The notes beneath the pieces were generated by a model. It did no database searches and was not told where the DNA came from. It worked only from the letters and a program-made list of their open reading frames with translations. Shown piece after piece: positions 31,431 through 38,536 of a stretch of 41,361 nt of DNA (position 1 is the first letter of the stretch; the number at the start of each line of letters is the position of its first letter). Source of the stretch: JALZHR01 sp036389695 (GTDB taxonomy: Bacteria > Acidobacteriota > Blastocatellia > Pyrinomonadales > Pyrinomonadaceae); the NCBI GenBank assembly GCA_036389695.1, contig DASVWG010000116.1, positions 1 to 41,361 of the forward strand, written 5' to 3'. The translations under genes and the position numbers were made by a program.

Positions 31431-32792
31431 ATGAAAAATGCGGCTTTCACGATAATTTTCCTTTTCTCTTTCGGCTTTTCCATTTTCGCTCAATCCGGGA
31501 CGGTATCTTCAATAAAAATCATTTCCAGGGAGAGCGGCTTGGGAGAAAATTCGCAGAGTAAGCTGTTCATCAAACAAAAGAAAGGCGTATTTTACGCTGA
31601 CGGCAGAAAAATCGACGCGAAACTCGTCGACAATCTGCTCGAAGCGCTCAACGATACGGGCAGAAAAATCAATCTCGCCGATTACGGCATCACGCAGGAA
31701 TGGCTCAATGCCAATGCCGAAAAATCTCTGCCGCAATACCTGCAAAAATCCGCGCCAAATGAAAAAGACCTTTTTCTGAAACATTTCCGCGATATAAAAT
31801 TTATCGAAGAAAAAATTCTATACGAAGTCCTCTTCGACTGGTGGACGGACGATTACCCGAGCGTCGAATTGAAAATCGTCAAAAAAGACAATTCAAAAAT
31901 AGAGCTAAATTCGAGCGCGCAGACGGATTTTATGCTGCCCTGGAAACTCGTCGAAAACGAAAAAAATTATTCATTTGCCAATCCTCGACTGAGCCGCGCC
32001 GTCGCCGATTTATTGCCGCAGAAATTTACAAATAAGGAAAGATTAAGCGGAAAAAATCTGGCGCCGCAGATGGCACGGGAAATTTACAACAAAATCGAGG
32101 CGCAGCTTGAAGAACTGGAAACGCAGAACAAAATCGGTGCGGAGCTCGCCCGGATTAAAGACCGCTATACGGTTAGAAAAACCGCCATCAGCGGAATTTC
32201 TTCGATAGATACCGGAACGCCTTCGAGCGCGTATCAAAGCGGGGACGCGGAATATCAAAAATGGAATTTTCTGAGCTGGAACGCCGAATTGAAGCGAAAC
32301 GATTTGCCCGCCAACGTGATTATCGGCGTCAGTCTGCCGTATAAGGAAGGCAAACTCTCAACTTTCGACGCCTTTCTCGGAAATATCGACGCGATAATCA
32401 GCCGCGCTTTGTCGGTCGAATGGCTCGGCAAATATATCGCCGAAAATCCCGAAACGGAATTAGAGATTCGTTTTGTCGGCGACCGTTCTTTCAGCCCGAA
32501 GGCGCAGGAAAGTTTTCTGGAAGATTTGAAAGTTTTCGGGGCGAACGCTTTAAACGCGGAAATTTTGAACCAGTTGGAAAAATGCGTGTTTCTGCAAGTG
32601 TCGGAAAAAGGCTCGAAATGGTCGCGCTGGCTGATTCTGCCCGACAAAAGGATGATTTTATGGCAGGTTAACGGCGATTCGGCGCTGAAATGGAAACCGG
32701 CGGATTTTGAAACGCGAAATATGTATAAGACGAAAGACTGGTTTCAAATGAAAGCGATAATTTTACCGAACGGCGAAATAGAATCGCGCTAA
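31431..32792 (+). CDS. Hypothetical exported protein
   Basis: 453 residues. MKNAAFTIIFLFSFGFSIFAQ is a Sec signal peptide. The mature part has no Cys lipobox and no motif I recognise. A pattern YEVLFDWWTDDYPSVELKIV (about 124-144), a helical middle (about 195-245) and RWLILPDKRMILWQV near 402-416 are visible. It starts 3 bases after moaE, but an exported protein is not expected in cofactor synthesis, so the link may be only transcriptional. Confidence 0.65.
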   Translation: MKNAAFTIIFLFSFGFSIFAQSGTVSSIKIISRESGLGENSQSKLFIKQKKGVFYADGRKIDAKLVDNLLEALNDTGRKINLADYGITQEWLNANAEKSLPQYLQKSAPNEKDLFLKHFRDIKFIEEKILYEVLFDWWTDDYPSVELKIVKKDNSKIELNSSAQTDFMLPWKLVENEKNYSFANPRLSRAVADLLPQKFTNKERLSGKNLAPQMAREIYNKIEAQLEELETQNKIGAELARIKDRYTVRKTAISGISSIDTGTPSSAYQSGDAEYQKWNFLSWNAELKRNDLPANVIIGVSLPYKEGKLSTFDAFLGNIDAIISRALSVEWLGKYIAENPETELEIRFVGDRSFSPKAQESFLEDLKVFGANALNAEILNQLEKCVFLQVSEKGSKWSRWLILPDKRMILWQVNGDSALKWKPADFETRNMYKTKDWFQMKAIILPNGEIESR

Positions 32793-32815
32793 ATTTAACC
32801 GAAATTTCTTTTCAT

Positions 32816-33355
32816 TTAACTGAATTTCTTTTTCGCCTCGGCGGCTGTCTCGTCAAAATGCTTTTCCAGATTTTCATTTGCGCCGCGCAAGCCCGCGATG
32901 ACTCTTTCGCCCCATTCGACGTATTCGCGCTTTCGCTCAAGCGACCAGTCGCGCGGCGGATTTTTCAAAATGTCCGTGATGTTGCTGATTTTATCGCCGA
33001 GCTTGATGAGCTTTGCGCCGGGCGATAAATGCGGCGCGTGTTCGACTTGCTTTTCTTTGCGTTCGGCTTTCGGCAGAGATTTATCGTCGGTCACTTCCAG
33101 AACCATCCCGCAAACCTTCTCGCCGAAAAGCTCTGTGATTTCTTCTTTGGTCGTTCCCGTATCTTCGATTGTGTCGTGCAGCAGCGCGGCGATTAAAACG
33201 TCGGTATCTTCGACTTTGCCGACCTTTGCCAGCAGATTCGCCACTTCCAGCGGATGATTGATATAAGGCTCGCCGTCCGCGCCTTTGCGTTTTTGTCCGG
33301 CGTGTTTTTTTGCCGCAAAGCTGGCAGCTTCGATGAATTTCGCGATGTTGTTCAT
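32816..33355 (-). CDS. HD-domain hydrolase, MESH1/SpoT-like
   Basis: 179 residues. AAKKHAGQKRKGADGEPYINHPLEVANLL carries the first His of the RelA/SpoT hydrolase (HD4-like) fold. ALLHDTIEDTGTTKEEI is the HD pair with the following ED, and KLIKLGDKISNITDI the last metal-ligand region. There is no synthetase domain, so it fits small alarmone hydrolases, which remove pyrophosphate from (p)ppGpp or dephosphorylate NADPH. The substrate is inference. The stop and start codons both lie in copies of TTCATTTAACTGAA. Confidence 0.85.
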   Translation of the reverse strand: MNNIAKFIEAASFAAKKHAGQKRKGADGEPYINHPLEVANLLAKVGKVEDTDVLIAALLHDTIEDTGTTKEEITELFGEKVCGMVLEVTDDKSLPKAERKEKQVEHAPHLSPGAKLIKLGDKISNITDILKNPPRDWSLERKREYVEWGERVIAGLRGANENLEKHFDETAAEAKKKFS

Positions 33356-33363
33356 TTAACTGA

Positions 33364-33461
33364 AATTCGAACAGGATGGACAGGATAAACAGGATAAAAA
33401 AGAAACTTCAATGTTTCCGGTTTTAAATTATCCTGTCTATCCTGTCCATCCTGTTTCAATC
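33364..33461. repeat. Intergenic tandem-repeat palindrome G (ACAGGAT type, 98 bp)
   Basis: ACAGGATGGACAGGATAAAC (from 33370, period 9-10) is mirrored by ATCCTGTCTATCCTGTCC (from about 33429). The arms extend to GAAATTCG and CAATC. It fills the gap between the HD gene start and the S55 gene stop. Confidence 0.92.
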
Positions 33462-35318
33462 TTACTTAGTTACTTCAATCGTCAGAACCTGCTGACCGGC
33501 GATTACATAATCGGCGGGCGCGATGACCTGTTCGGTCAGGACGGTCAGCACGGTCGGCGTGAAGCCGCCGGCGGTGCGGTCGTTGTTCAGCGTTGCCAGA
33601 ACGGACGGCGGCAGATTCGGCAGTTCTTTCGCGCCGATAATCGCGCCGTTTGTCACGCGATAGGTTTGCACGTAAAGACGGTCGTTCTTTTTGATTTCGT
33701 TAATCGTTTTGATAAGCTCGCCCAGATTTTTCGGGACGAACGAGCGCGAAGCCGCGACTTGCTGAACCGAGCCGCCGTCGCCGACCGAGACGAGAAGCGT
33801 TCCGGCAGGCGTGTCTTTCGGCACGGTGACGGGCGTGCGCTGGACGAAAATCTGTCCGGCTTTGTTGCGCACGAAAGCCTGCACTTCAAACGATTCGCCC
33901 GCTTTCACGTCGGTTCGGTCGAGCGCGATGCGTTCGAGCACGGCGGATTGATTGCCGTCGGTCGAGGTGACGTTTAAAGTGACTTCGCTGATTTCCGCAT
34001 CGTCAAAACCGCTGCGCAAAAGCGCGTTGACCGGAACCGCGACCGAACCGGCGGCGCTCTGCATCGCCTGCCCGCCCGTAAAGCGGCGCTCGATTTTTAT
34101 CGGCTCCTGACCTTTGACCTTGATGTCGCCTTCGATTTGAATCGTCGAATCGCCGATGCTTCGCTCCATCGCCGAAATCGAATTGTAAATGGCGATGTTT
34201 AAGAGAAGCGGCGTCAGAAAATCGTCTTTCGCGACTTCGAAATTAAAAGTTTCCTGTTTGTCGCGGCTCGTCTGCATATTCAGCTTGACCGGAATCATCT
34301 TCGGCGCTTGCCCGAGCTTGCCGAAAACGCCGGTGTTGCGGTCCTGCGTCATCGTGCCGACCATAGCGTCCGGCACGGCGAGCTTGAACGAATTGTTCAG
34401 ATTCGGAATAACCGTGATAACGTGCGATTCGGACATCGGCAAATCCGACATTCCGAGGCTCAAAAACGGATGACCGAAAGCGTAAACTTTTTCGCCGTCG
34501 CGGAAAGTAACCGTTCCGGCAGCGGCGAGCGAGTAATCGCCGCGCGTCAGCTGCATCGAAACGGACGTGCCGCCCTGCAAAGTTTTATCGTTGTATTTTT
34601 CCATCGGCGTCATTTTCGCGCCGCCGCCGACCGAGGCAACCGGCATCAAGCCGACCGACATCAATTGCGGAGCGAAAACGTTTAAAGTTTCCTGCGAAAA
34701 ACCGCTAAACGTCAAAGGCGTCGCAATCGGCTGAAAGCTTTGTCCGGCAATGGAAGGAATGCTCGAAGCCGCCAAGCCGGAAGCGACGCTCGCCGCGCGC
34801 GGAAAATTCGGTTTCCATTCGGTCGAGGCGAGTTCTGCAAACGAGACGGCGCGCGGCGTGCTTGTACGTTTCGCGCCGTTGTTCTGCTCGAAAATCGTAA
34901 TCATCTGCTCGACCGGCGTGATGCCGCAAATCGGCTCTTTCGAGAAAGGAAAGCTGTAGGAAATCGCGCCGACCAGTTTTCCGTCGATGAAGACGGGCGA
35001 GCCGGACATTCCGGCGAAAACGTGCGTGCGGTCAGCGCCGCCGCCGCTTAATTTGCCGATAATCAAGTCCTGTCGCGGACCGATGGCGCTCGGCAAAATG
35101 CCCAGAATCTCGACGTTGAATTCTTCCGGCTCGGTGCCGCGAAAAACGGTTCGCGCCGTGCCGCGCATGCCTTCCCTGACCTGCGCGAGCGGCATAATCT
35201 GCCCGCTCGAAGCGCTTCCGGCGGAAGTTTTCGTTTCGGTTTTCGCCTGTAATTGTCCGAAAACGCCGAAGCTAAAGGTGAAAATTAACGCTGCTGCTGC
35301 AAAAAATCTTATTTTCAT
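33462..35318 (-). CDS. SpoIVB-type S55 peptidase-domain protein, exported
   Basis: 618 residues from ATG 35318 (MKIRFFAAAALIFTFSFGVFGQ, signal peptide). The domain begins IMPLAQVREGMRGTARTVFRGTEPEEF (about 41-67), which is the SpoIVB/S55 start, and HVFAGMSGSPVFIDGKLVGAIS carries the catalytic Ser107 in SGSP. The middle (about 240-420) and C-terminal beta-rich region (about 430-600) may be for substrate or polymer binding. In Bacillus SpoIVB cleaves SpoIVFA; here, without sporulation genes, a periplasmic proteolysis role is likely. Start Met is preferred over a TTG 27 bases upstream. Confidence 0.85.
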   Translation of the reverse strand: MKIRFFAAAALIFTFSFGVFGQLQAKTETKTSAGSASSGQIMPLAQVREGMRGTARTVFRGTEPEEFNVEILGILPSAIGPRQDLIIGKLSGGGADRTHVFAGMSGSPVFIDGKLVGAISYSFPFSKEPICGITPVEQMITIFEQNNGAKRTSTPRAVSFAELASTEWKPNFPRAASVASGLAASSIPSIAGQSFQPIATPLTFSGFSQETLNVFAPQLMSVGLMPVASVGGGAKMTPMEKYNDKTLQGGTSVSMQLTRGDYSLAAAGTVTFRDGEKVYAFGHPFLSLGMSDLPMSESHVITVIPNLNNSFKLAVPDAMVGTMTQDRNTGVFGKLGQAPKMIPVKLNMQTSRDKQETFNFEVAKDDFLTPLLLNIAIYNSISAMERSIGDSTIQIEGDIKVKGQEPIKIERRFTGGQAMQSAAGSVAVPVNALLRSGFDDAEISEVTLNVTSTDGNQSAVLERIALDRTDVKAGESFEVQAFVRNKAGQIFVQRTPVTVPKDTPAGTLLVSVGDGGSVQQVAASRSFVPKNLGELIKTINEIKKNDRLYVQTYRVTNGAIIGAKELPNLPPSVLATLNNDRTAGGFTPTVLTVLTEQVIAPADYVIAGQQVLTIEVTK

Positions 35319-35351
35319 ATGCGGTAAAAACACTTTCCTTCTCAAAGGTGC

Positions 35352-35368
35352 TTATGATAATATCATAA
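35352..35368. promoter_or_regulatory. Palindromic operator-like site
   Basis: TTATGATA-A-TATCATAA is a perfect 17-bp palindrome 34 bases upstream of the S55 start, in the gap divergent to the alpha/beta hydrolase. It could be a repressor site or an overlapping pair of -10 elements. Confidence 0.45.
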
Positions 35369-35440
35369 ACAGCTTACCAAAAGTCCGAATTCTGTAGGAC
35401 TGACAGTTTGAATCCCAAAATCAAATTCAAGTTGCATATA

Positions 35441-35543
35441 AGTCTTTCGTCCTTCGTCCTTTGTCCTTCGCTTTTGAAAATAATCCGAATCGTCAAAAAT
35501 ACTCAACCTGCAAAGGACTAATAACTAAGGACAAAGGACAAAT
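35441..35543. repeat. Intergenic tandem-repeat palindrome H (GTCCTTT type, 103 bp)
   Basis: AGTCTTTCGTCCTTCGTCC and TTTGTCCTTCG (35441-35470, period 7-8) face AAAGGACTAATAACTAAGG and ACAAAGGACAAAT (35511-35543). The copy of AATCCCAAAA at 35411-35420 recurs at 35541-35550. Confidence 0.8.
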
Positions 35544-35553
35544 CCCAAAAATT

Positions 35554-36522
35554 ATGGCACGCACAAAACGTCTTTTCCGAAGCTTTTTCCGTCTTTTCCT
35601 GCCCGTCGTCGTTCTGCTCGTCGCCGGCGTTCTCGCCGCGAGCATCTGGTTTGTCCACACTTCGTCAAATCCGCCGAAAACGGCTTATCTGCTGACGCCG
35701 GAGAAATACGGGCGTTTAAGCACGCGCGGCGCGAAAGTGACCGACGAGAAATGGAGCAACCGCGACTCGACGGAAGCGCGCGGCTGGCTTCTGCGCGGCA
35801 ATGCGGGCGCGCCGGCGGTCGTTCTGCTGCATCGCTACGGCGCTGACCGCTCGCACGTTCTGAATCTCGGCGTGAAGCTCAACGAGGTCACGAATTTCAC
35901 GATTCTGATGCCGGATATGCGCGGGCACGGCGAAAGCCCTCTGGTGCAAATGACGACTTTCGGCGGTCACGAATCCGAGGACGTGCTGTCGGCGCTCGAT
36001 TATCTGCGCAGCCTGAAAAGCGAAGACAAAAATATGCTGGTCGGCAAAAAAATCGGCGTTTACGGCGTCGAGATGGGCGCTCTCGCCGGACTCGCGGCGG
36101 CGGCAAAAGACGAAAACGTCAAAGCGATGGTGCTGGATTCCGCGCCTTTGATGTCGGACGACGTTCTCGCCTCGGTCATCGGCAAGCGTTTTCCTTTCGC
36201 CAGCAATATCACTTCGAAAATCGCTCAACTGGGAACTTACACTTATTATTATAACGGCGGCTACAATCACGAATCGCTCTGCGCTGCCGCTTCGTCGATT
36301 AATAACCGGCAAATTCTGCTGCTGGCGGGCGTCGACGCGCCGCAGTATCAAAGCTCGACTTTAAAGCTGCAAAGCTGTTTCCCGAATCAGGCGGGCATCG
36401 AAACCAACACCAATCTCGCGCCGTCGGGCTACAGCCTGACCAATGCTTCGCTCGAACAATCCGAAGCCTACGACCAGCGCGTGATTGATTTTTTCAAAAG
36501 AGCTTTGAGCGAACAACAATAA
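35554..36522 (+). CDS. Membrane-anchored alpha/beta hydrolase
   Basis: 322 residues from ATG 35554; 31 codons further upstream read through palindrome H. A basic start (MARTKRLFRSFFR) and a membrane helix LFLPVVVLLVAGVLAASIWFV (14-34) anchor it, with the hydrolase domain outside. VVLLHRYGADRSHV is the oxyanion region, LMPDMRGHGESP the conserved strand-turn, and GVYGVEMGALAGLAA sits at the nucleophile elbow but has Glu where Ser is usual (GVEMGA). The catalytic Ser therefore seems to be replaced. It may be inactive or use another residue. Confidence 0.78.
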   Translation: MARTKRLFRSFFRLFLPVVVLLVAGVLAASIWFVHTSSNPPKTAYLLTPEKYGRLSTRGAKVTDEKWSNRDSTEARGWLLRGNAGAPAVVLLHRYGADRSHVLNLGVKLNEVTNFTILMPDMRGHGESPLVQMTTFGGHESEDVLSALDYLRSLKSEDKNMLVGKKIGVYGVEMGALAGLAAAAKDENVKAMVLDSAPLMSDDVLASVIGKRFPFASNITSKIAQLGTYTYYYNGGYNHESLCAAASSINNRQILLLAGVDAPQYQSSTLKLQSCFPNQAGIETNTNLAPSGYSLTNASLEQSEAYDQRVIDFFKRALSEQQ

Positions 36523-36548
36523 ATAATCACAAAAATCAGTTTTTTTAA

Positions 36549-36592
36549 GGCGGCGTTCAAATTTCCGGTTTGAGCGTCGCGCTTTTATTTTT
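36549..36592 (+). terminator. Intrinsic terminator after the hydrolase gene
   Basis: GGCGGCGTTCAAA (36549-36561) pairs with TTTGAGCGTCGC (36569-36580) with two G-T wobbles; GCTTTTATTTTT follows. Confidence 0.7.
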
Positions 36593-36659
36593 GCGCCGGA
36601 TTCCAAAAATATTTTCTTCAAACACGACCGAAAACCGCGCGCTGGCGAATAAAACCGCC

Positions 36660-36675
36660 TGGCACCAGTTTTGCG
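36660..36675 (+). promoter_or_regulatory. Sigma-54 promoter for the DUF4142 gene
   Basis: TGGCACCAGTTTTGCG fits TGGCAC-N5-TTGC, with GG (36661-36662) and GC (36673-36674) 10 nt apart. Start near 36686, leader of about 121 nt. Confidence 0.72.
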
Positions 36676-36806
36676 TTAAACAACTCACACAGAGCGGTTT
36701 GAGCAAAACTTTTTGGGCACCTGTCGGCTCTCACGGGTTTCGGGGAGTACGGACAAGGTGGCGGGAATTTCACGGTTATAAATTTTAAAAAGGGAAGGTC
36801 AAAGTA

Positions 36807-37457
36807 ATGAAAAAGATGTTTGGATTTTACGCGTTTCTCGCGATGGTCGGTTTTGTATCGTTTGTATTCGCTTTTGAAGTAACGAAACAAGACAGTAAGT
36901 TTATGATGACGGCGGCTTCGAGCGATATGATGGAGATTGCGACGAGCAATATGGCGCTGCAAAAATCGCAAAACGCCGACGTGCGCCGGTTTGCGCAGAT
37001 GATGATTGACGACCATACGAAAACGAGCGACCAGCTTAAATCAATCGCGGCGTCGAAAAATGTGACGCTTCCGGCGGCGATGGACGCGAAACGCGCGGCG
37101 ATGGCGGACAAATTAGCGGGTTTGTCCGGCGACAAATTCGATATGGAATATATGAAGATGCAGGTCAAAGCTCACGAAGCGGCGGTCAAGCTTTTCACGA
37201 ACGAAAGCACCAAAGGCGATGACGCCGACGTGAAAGGCTTTGCCGCCGCAAATCTACCGGCGCTGCAATCGCATCTGACGATGGCTCGCTCGATGAGCGG
37301 CAATATGAAAAATATGGGCGGCAATAAGAATTCGGACAATATGAACAATATGAATATGAATTCCAACAGCAATTCAAATTCCAATAGCAACAGTAACTCC
37401 AATAAGCGCAATCGTAACAATAACAGCAACACGAACAGCAATTCGAATCGCCAATAA
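36807..37457 (+). CDS. DUF4142 protein with Asn/Ser-rich tail
   Basis: 216 residues. The N-terminal hydrophobic stretch MKKMFGFYAFLAMVGFVSFVFA may be a signal peptide. DUF4142 is seen as FMMTAASSDMMEIATSNMALQKSQNADVRRFAQMMIDDHTKTSDQL in the consensus (about 32-78) with helical bundle sequence to about 165; HTKT and AHEAAVKLF are marks of this ferritin-like four-helix fold. The tail (about 170-216) is Asn/Ser/Met rich (NSNSNSNSNSN), coded by AAY-AGY repeats. It is exported. GGGAAGG lies 10 bases before the ATG, with a sigma-54 promoter further upstream. Confidence 0.85.
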   Translation: MKKMFGFYAFLAMVGFVSFVFAFEVTKQDSKFMMTAASSDMMEIATSNMALQKSQNADVRRFAQMMIDDHTKTSDQLKSIAASKNVTLPAAMDAKRAAMADKLAGLSGDKFDMEYMKMQVKAHEAAVKLFTNESTKGDDADVKGFAAANLPALQSHLTMARSMSGNMKNMGGNKNSDNMNNMNMNSNSNSNSNSNSNSNKRNRNNNSNTNSNSNRQ

Positions 37458-37486
37458 AAAAGCGCGATGATTAATGATATGAGATA

Positions 37487-37529
37487 AAGTTTGCCGGAGC
37501 TTTAAATAATAATTTTTCGGCAAGCTTTG
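37487..37529 (+). terminator. Hairpin between the two DUF4142 genes
   Basis: AAAGTTTGCCG (about 37487-37497) pairs with CGGCAAGCTTT (about 37518-37528), one G-T wobble. It lacks a good T-run, so it may weaken rather than end transcription. Confidence 0.4.
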
Positions 37530-37547
37530 TCTCTTCAAGGAGAAATT

Positions 37548-38228
37548 ATGAAAAAGATTTACGCATTCGGATTTTTAATGAGCCTGGTCATTTTCGGTCT
37601 GACGGGCTGCGGCGGCGACAGCGGCAACAGAACCAGCAACCTGAATACGACCAATATGAACCGCGATTATCTGAACACCAACGGCAACGCCAATTCCTTC
37701 AGCTCGACGGCTGACCCGAACAATAACAAATCCAATTCCAACGCCAATACGTCCGGCGCGATGACGGATAAGGATTTTATGACCGAAGCGGCAGTGGGCG
37801 GAATGGCGGAAGTCGAGCTCGGACGACTGGCTTCGACCAAAGCGCAAAACGCGGACGTCAAAAAATTTGCGCAGATGATGGTGACCGACCATACCAAAGC
37901 CAACGGCGAGCTGAAAACGCTGGCAGCGAGCAAAAGCGTGACGCTGCCGACCGAACTCGACGCCAAACATAAATCCGCAATGAGCGAATTGCAGAATTTA
38001 TCGGGCGCGGAATTCGACAAAGCCTACGTCGCCGGACAGCTTGCCGACCACGAAAAAACCGTCAAATTATTTCAGACGCAGGCGATGAGCGGCACGGACG
38101 CCGAAATCAAAGCCTTTGCGACAAAAACTCTGCCGACGCTGCAAGCGCATCTGGAAATGGTTCGCAATCTGCACAACAAGATGATTTCCGGCGGAAACGC
38201 CAACAACAATATGAAAAATACGAAGTAA
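37548..38228 (+). CDS. DUF4142 lipoprotein
   Basis: 226 residues from ATG 37548, AAGGAG 5 bases upstream; a TTG at 37527 is in frame but lies before the ribosome site. MKKIYAFGFLMSLVIFGLTGCGGD has lipobox LTGC. An Asn-rich linker (about 27-66) leads to a DUF4142 domain (about 72-215) with DKDFMTEAAVGGMAEVELGRLASTKAQNADVKKFAQMMVTDHTKANGEL in the consensus and ADHEKTVKLF. It is a paralogue of the preceding gene, with the Asn-rich part at the N-terminus instead of the C-terminus. Confidence 0.88.
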   Translation: MKKIYAFGFLMSLVIFGLTGCGGDSGNRTSNLNTTNMNRDYLNTNGNANSFSSTADPNNNKSNSNANTSGAMTDKDFMTEAAVGGMAEVELGRLASTKAQNADVKKFAQMMVTDHTKANGELKTLAASKSVTLPTELDAKHKSAMSELQNLSGAEFDKAYVAGQLADHEKTVKLFQTQAMSGTDAEIKAFATKTLPTLQAHLEMVRNLHNKMISGGNANNNMKNTK

Positions 38229-38254
38229 ATCGCTGTTTATTTCGTCAAAATAAA

Positions 38255-38387
38255 TGTAGGGGCAGGTCTTGTGCCTGCCCAATGAGCGCAGCGAATATGC
38301 GTTTAGAATAAAATCAAGATTACAGTAATTAATATTGATTAGCGCTTTTGCAAGCGCTTTGGGCAGGCACGCGGGCGTGCCCCTACA
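38255..38387. repeat. Intergenic palindromic element I (TGTAGGGGCAGG type, 133 bp)
   Basis: TGTAGGGGCAGGTCTTGTGC (38255) with TGCCC to 38280 and its imperfect complement 38361-38387 form the ends. Each arm is a hairpin itself (GGGCAGG/CCTGCCC; GGGCACGC/GCGTGCC). The centre has AGCGCTT/AAGCGCT (38341-38358). GTAGGGGC-type elements of this kind recur in many bacterial phyla. Confidence 0.88.
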
Positions 38388-38536
38388 TTCCTTATCGCGC
38401 GGCATCTTTTCTGTGACAAAAAGACGGTTTATTTCTCGGAAAAAAATCTCTGTGTTATCGTAAATCGTGCAATCAAATCTATTTGAGACGCATCAAACCT
38501 GAGAAAATTTCTTAAACCGACGGAGTTTTATAAAAT

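Noticed and set aside
35461..35553. N-terminal extension of the alpha/beta hydrolase
   Set aside because: It is coded by palindrome H; the basic start and membrane helix begin at ATG 35554.
36570..36788. 72-codon open frame between the hydrolase and DUF4142 genes
   Set aside because: It crosses a terminator and a sigma-54 promoter, has no ribosome site and an unlikely composition.
36676..36806. Riboswitch in the leader of the DUF4142 gene
   Set aside because: AGTTTTGC can pair with GCAAAACT, but I recognise no conserved core of any known riboswitch; the first half of that stem belongs to the sigma-54 promoter.
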